Shown: one piece after another, positions 60,775-64,000 of the stretch
How the letters are laid out: every line of letters begins with the position of its first letter
Numbering within the stretch: the stretch's first letter is position 1
Source: Rhynchopus sp. YZ270_cl-10
Taxonomy: Eukaryota > Euglenozoa > Diplonemea > Diplonemida > Diplonemidae
Assembly (NCBI GenBank): GCA_964035575.1
Contig: OZ037849.1
Span: forward strand, 1,364,001-1,428,000
DNA: 64,000 nucleotides
Direction of reading: 5' to 3'
Program-made: the position numbers and the translations under genes
Notes under the pieces: generated by a model
Seen by the model: only the letters and a program-made list of their open reading frames with translations
What the model was told of the DNA's origin: nothing
Database searches by the model: none

Positions 60775-62556
60775 ATGGGGATGCAGTGGCTCAATGGCGT
60801 GCTCTCCTTGGACGGGACACTGAGCAGGAAAAAGAGGGCGATGCGCACACAGTACTTCCGAATTGGCTGTGCAGGTTGGTTAGCCGCTTCAGTGTCTCTG
60901 ATGGCGACTTTTGCGCACAATAAAAGAAACCCGATCTTCTTCGGAGGGACACTCATGGTCATGCTTGGTCTCAGCGTTGGGCTTTGTGCAGTACTGTGCA
61001 GGGTTCCGTTGACAACAAGGGTGGTGGTGGGGTCTCAGTACATTGCCGCCTGTGGATTGCTGATGTGGGATTTGAGTGGACGAAGCATCGCGACAGAGAA
61101 CTGGCCTCTCCTCGTGCTCGTCATCGACATACTGCTTGTGATGCAGGTGCCCAAAGGTTACAGTCTGGGTCTTGTCTGTTTCATTATCTTGTGGTTGGTG
61201 CTGCTCGGTGTTGAGGAGAGCTTCAGGTTTGGTCTGTTCGAACTGCCAGGGTCCACACCTCTGGAAGGTGAGTACGGACGGCTGTATTACATGCAGGAGA
61301 AGTTTGCCTGTGAGATGCCACCCTGTCCAATGCCGTTCCCTTCATCTCGGCTAATAACTGCAGTATCTGTGTTTTCGATTGACTTCATCATTACACGCGG
61401 TTTCGCACGCCAAGTACTGAAGGAGCAGGCATCAATGGAGCGGACGATCAACGCTGTGCAGGAGATCGCCTCGCTCCTGGCAGGATACGACGTGGAGAAG
61501 GTGGCGGAGCTGCTGGAGGAGCATGAACATGAGCTGCCTGTGGGGATGACGGTGGCACTGCGTGCGTTGGAGAAGAACCTGCGGTCGTACAAAGCGTACC
61601 TGCCACAGACGTGTCTGCTTAGAGGTGAAGGGATGGAGGAAGGGAGCGAAGCTGGAAGTGAACGCTTTGATATAGAGCAAGATTGTTCAGAGCTGACAGC
61701 ATCTTCCAGTTTCACAAATGCAAGCTTGCCTGCTGCAAATGTGCGACACATTGCTTTGGTGCTCACGTCTGTGAAGGCGACTCTGCTGACGGTGAACATC
61801 AAAGACACGTTGCGTCTGGTGGAGCAGGACAGTGCACACTTCTCCTCCTTCTTCACAACTCTTCTTCTGAAGACGTTGAAGGCAACAGATGCACACCGTG
61901 GGATGGTGGACGTGTTTGTTGGTGACAGGGTGCACTGCTCGTTCAACACGTCAAGGCAGTGTGCAAACCACGCCACCTCAGCACTGCACACAGCAACGAT
62001 GCTGTTCAGAGGTTTGAAGCTGTCGCAGGTGAACATCGGTGTTGCGACTGGGAAGGTGCTGCGTGGTGACATGGGGTGTGAAGTGATGCGCCGCTTCAGC
62101 ATGGTGGGCACACTTGTGCGTGACGTGCATGGGATGGAACGTGCAGGACGTATCCTTGGCTGCGACGTGCTCTGCAACCGTATGTGCTTCAGCGACGCTG
62201 AGTGCGAACACGAGATGCGCCTGATTCCGTGCAAGGTGGAAGTGTCTGCAACCTCTGACACACCTGAAGTGGTTGCCGAGCTTCTGCCTGACACTGCACC
62301 TTCAATGGACGCAACCCTGGAATGGATGTACCAGATCGAGAAGAACAAGAAGTGGGAGAACTACAGCACAACAGTGCGGAAGTACCTGAAAGGCGATGTG
62401 TCTGCAGCAGCGGTTGAAAAGGCTGCACAGGGTTGTCCTTGTGAACGGAGCCCTTTGAACGTGCATCCCTCGACAGTCCCGGGCGGGCTTCTGAGTGTGG
62501 CCTTGGCACGACCACTGCAGGACACAGGGGCACTACAGGAGAGCACAGAGTTTTAG
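60775..62556 (+). CDS. Cyclase-family membrane protein F lacking the catalytic domain
   Basis: 593 residues from ATG (MGMQWLNGVLSLDG). Layout as in E: six-helix part, linker helix, Glu/Ser-rich spacer, one degenerate cyclase-like domain without metal-binding Asp or Asn/Arg motif. The two share almost identical C-terminal halves. One patch in the linker (AAGGAGCAGGCATCAATGGA onward, about 50 bp at 61420-61470) matches A, C and D rather than E, which suggests a short gene-conversion tract. The C-terminus (QESTEF) is longer than E's. A regulatory, non-catalytic role is inferred. Confidence 0.9.
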   Translation: MGMQWLNGVLSLDGTLSRKKRAMRTQYFRIGCAGWLAASVSLMATFAHNKRNPIFFGGTLMVMLGLSVGLCAVLCRVPLTTRVVVGSQYIAACGLLMWDLSGRSIATENWPLLVLVIDILLVMQVPKGYSLGLVCFIILWLVLLGVEESFRFGLFELPGSTPLEGEYGRLYYMQEKFACEMPPCPMPFPSSRLITAVSVFSIDFIITRGFARQVLKEQASMERTINAVQEIASLLAGYDVEKVAELLEEHEHELPVGMTVALRALEKNLRSYKAYLPQTCLLRGEGMEEGSEAGSERFDIEQDCSELTASSSFTNASLPAANVRHIALVLTSVKATLLTVNIKDTLRLVEQDSAHFSSFFTTLLLKTLKATDAHRGMVDVFVGDRVHCSFNTSRQCANHATSALHTATMLFRGLKLSQVNIGVATGKVLRGDMGCEVMRRFSMVGTLVRDVHGMERAGRILGCDVLCNRMCFSDAECEHEMRLIPCKVEVSATSDTPEVVAELLPDTAPSMDATLEWMYQIEKNKKWENYSTTVRKYLKGDVSAAAVEKAAQGCPCERSPLNVHPSTVPGGLLSVALARPLQDTGALQESTEF

Positions 62557-63253
62557 TTTGCAACATTCAGAAGTGAGGGATAAGACTGGTGTACAGGGAT
62601 CCCGGATGTGTTCACGAGTCTGGTACACTGGTATGCTCTAATGTTCTTTTCTGTGGAGGTGTTGTGTTCATACGACGGCGTCACTGGTGTGGTACATCTT
62701 GGTCCTACCAGGGTCACTCAGTGTAATGCACATGACCTATTTTTCCCGTTTTGCACCGTCGCATTGTGCTTGCTCTAGTAAACACAAATGCAGCCCCAAA
62801 CCCATTTTCTAAACTATGTGGCGGTACTTCTGTGCTCCACGGGTGTTCTTTTGTGTGTGTTGGTCACGAAAAATAGGTGTACATTGATTTTGAAACAAAG
62901 TATTTTTGGCGTACAAAATACCCTCTGGAAATCAGGAAATCTCCCGAGTTGGGTTTAACAAAAAAAAAGTCTGTTTTTTTTGTGTATTTTAGTAGCCACG
63001 TTTCTACCCACATACTACGTGACATAGAGAGACATCCCCCCCGTCCATCACAGCCTTAGAGCATGTAGTGCTGCGCACAGAGGTGGTAACCTCCTTCACC
63101 TCGTTCTTTACGTCTTCTCAATCTGTTCAGATCAGAGGGGTACCCTTATAACGTACTCTCCTACCCAAATGACCAACCCCTCCCACACCCACACACAGCT
63201 CATCACTTTTTACCTTTTTTATCAAAAACCAAACACCACCAAAAAACACTACA
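62557..63253. other. Intergenic between F and HSP70
   Basis: Positions 62781-62888 repeat the 3' flank of E. From 63165 the sequence is C/A-rich (CCCCTCCCACACCCACACAC followed by AG at about 63198), then T-rich, up to the HSP70 start. This is a likely promoter or splice-acceptor region. No other gene is visible. Confidence 0.5.
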
Positions 63254-63925
63254 ATGTCCTACGAGGGAGCCATCGGTATCGACTTGGGAACCACCTACTC
63301 CTGCGTGGGAGTGTGGCAGAACGAGCGTGTGGAGATCATTGCGAACAACCAGGGTAACCGCACCACCCCGTCGTACGTGGCATTCGCGGACAGCGAGCGT
63401 CTGATCGGAGATGCCGCCAAGAACCAGGTCGCGATGAACCCCACCAACACCGTGTTCGACGCCAAGCGTCTGATCGGGCGCAAGCTGGACGACTCGTCTG
63501 TGCAGAGCGACATGAAGCACTGGCCGTTCAAGGTTGTGGCGAAGGAGGACGGCAAGCCGCTGATTGAGGTGCAGTTCATGGGAACGACGAAGACGTTCAG
63601 GCCTGAGGAGATCTCTGCGATGATCCTTGTGAAGATGAAGGAGACCGCCGAGCAGTTCCTTGGAAAGGAGGTGAAGAAGAGCGTTGTGACTGTCCCTGCG
63701 TACTTCAACGACTCGCAGCGTCAGGCCACCAAGGACGCAGGAGCGATCTCGGGCATGGACGTGCTGCGCATCATCAACGAGCCGACTGCCGCTGCCATTG
63801 CGTACGGTCTTGACAACGCGAGCGCGGGCCAGAAGAACATCCTGATCTTCGACCTGGGTGGCGGTACCTTCGATGTGACGCTTCTGGCGATTGACGGAGG
63901 AATCTTCGAGGTGAAGGCAACTGCC

Positions 63926-63957
<32 letters not shown>

Positions 63958-64000
63958 CAACCGCATGGTGAACCACTTCGTGGAGGAGTTCAAGAAGAAG
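63254..64000 (+). CDS. HSP70: Cytosolic HSP70 chaperone (3' partial)
   Basis: ATP-dependent protein-folding chaperone. The first 249 residues of the nucleotide-binding domain are present and the frame runs off the window. The start [20 protein letters not shown] is typical of cytosolic HSP70, with no targeting peptide. Phosphate-binding IDLGTTYS (about 8-15), [13 protein letters not shown] (about 175-187) and [13 protein letters not shown] (about 198-210) are intact. [20 protein letters not shown] and [12 protein letters not shown] are, from memory, closest to kinetoplastid proteins. Codons end mostly in C or G, stronger than in the cyclases, fitting high expression. The start context is CACTACAATGTCC. 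Confidence 0.97.

Noticed and set aside
1-64000. tRNA and rRNA genes
   Set aside because: I looked for GGTTCGA-type T-arms with a matching acceptor stem and for conserved rRNA strings and saw none; this eye scan is not equal to a covariance search.

Overview
The window looks like nuclear DNA of a unicellular eukaryote with intron-poor genes and a very repeat-rich genome. All well-supported genes are single uninterrupted reading frames. The truncated HSP70 at the right edge has an N-terminus ([11 protein letters not shown], then [12 protein letters not shown]) that, from memory, is closest to kinetoplastid HSP70. The cyclases carry the FTDIxxST motif known from trypanosomatid receptor adenylate cyclases. 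I therefore favour Euglenozoa, perhaps a diplonemid or relative, with moderate to low confidence. No database search was possible.

Layout: (1) 1-1932, the 3' part of a membrane adenylate cyclase gene. (2) 1933-16500, a repeat-rich stretch. It holds a reverse-strand gene of unknown function (3315-5432) whose 3' end reads into a pentanucleotide array, an OTU-like locus (14200-15118), five copies of a hairpin-rich repeat, long palindromes, and penta- and nonanucleotide arrays. (3) 16553-28361, four + strand genes: cyclase B, a PDZ/RRM/zinc-finger protein with two ADP-ribosyltransferase domains, and cyclases C and D. (4) 28400-42110, nested mobile elements. These include a 908-bp inverted-repeat element inside an older small element, and an 8.5-kb LINE (reverse strand, one large protein with two OTU-like domains around a reverse transcriptase) inserted into a fold-back repeat. 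(5) 42111-53698, an 11.6-kb tandem satellite of a 406-bp unit, about 28.5 copies. (6) 53699-58100, hairpins, a compound penta/nonanucleotide array and repeat debris. (7) 58204-62556, two tandem cyclase-family genes (E and F) that keep the membrane part and a non-catalytic cyclase-like domain but lack the catalytic domain. (8) 63254-64000, the start of cytosolic HSP70.

How the genes relate: six cyclase-family genes lie in the same orientation. Four (A-D) have about six membrane helices, a linker helix, a class III cyclase domain with the adenylate-specific Lys/Asp pair and all catalytic residues, then a degenerate second cyclase-like domain. Two (E, F) have only the degenerate domain. This suggests active cyclases plus possible pseudo-cyclase partners, amplified in tandem and partly homogenised by gene conversion. 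A block of about 48 bp lies just upstream of the start in C-F and is probably a shared 5' UTR or splice-acceptor region. Several insertions can be dated relative to one another because an uninterrupted copy of the target repeat lies elsewhere in the window.
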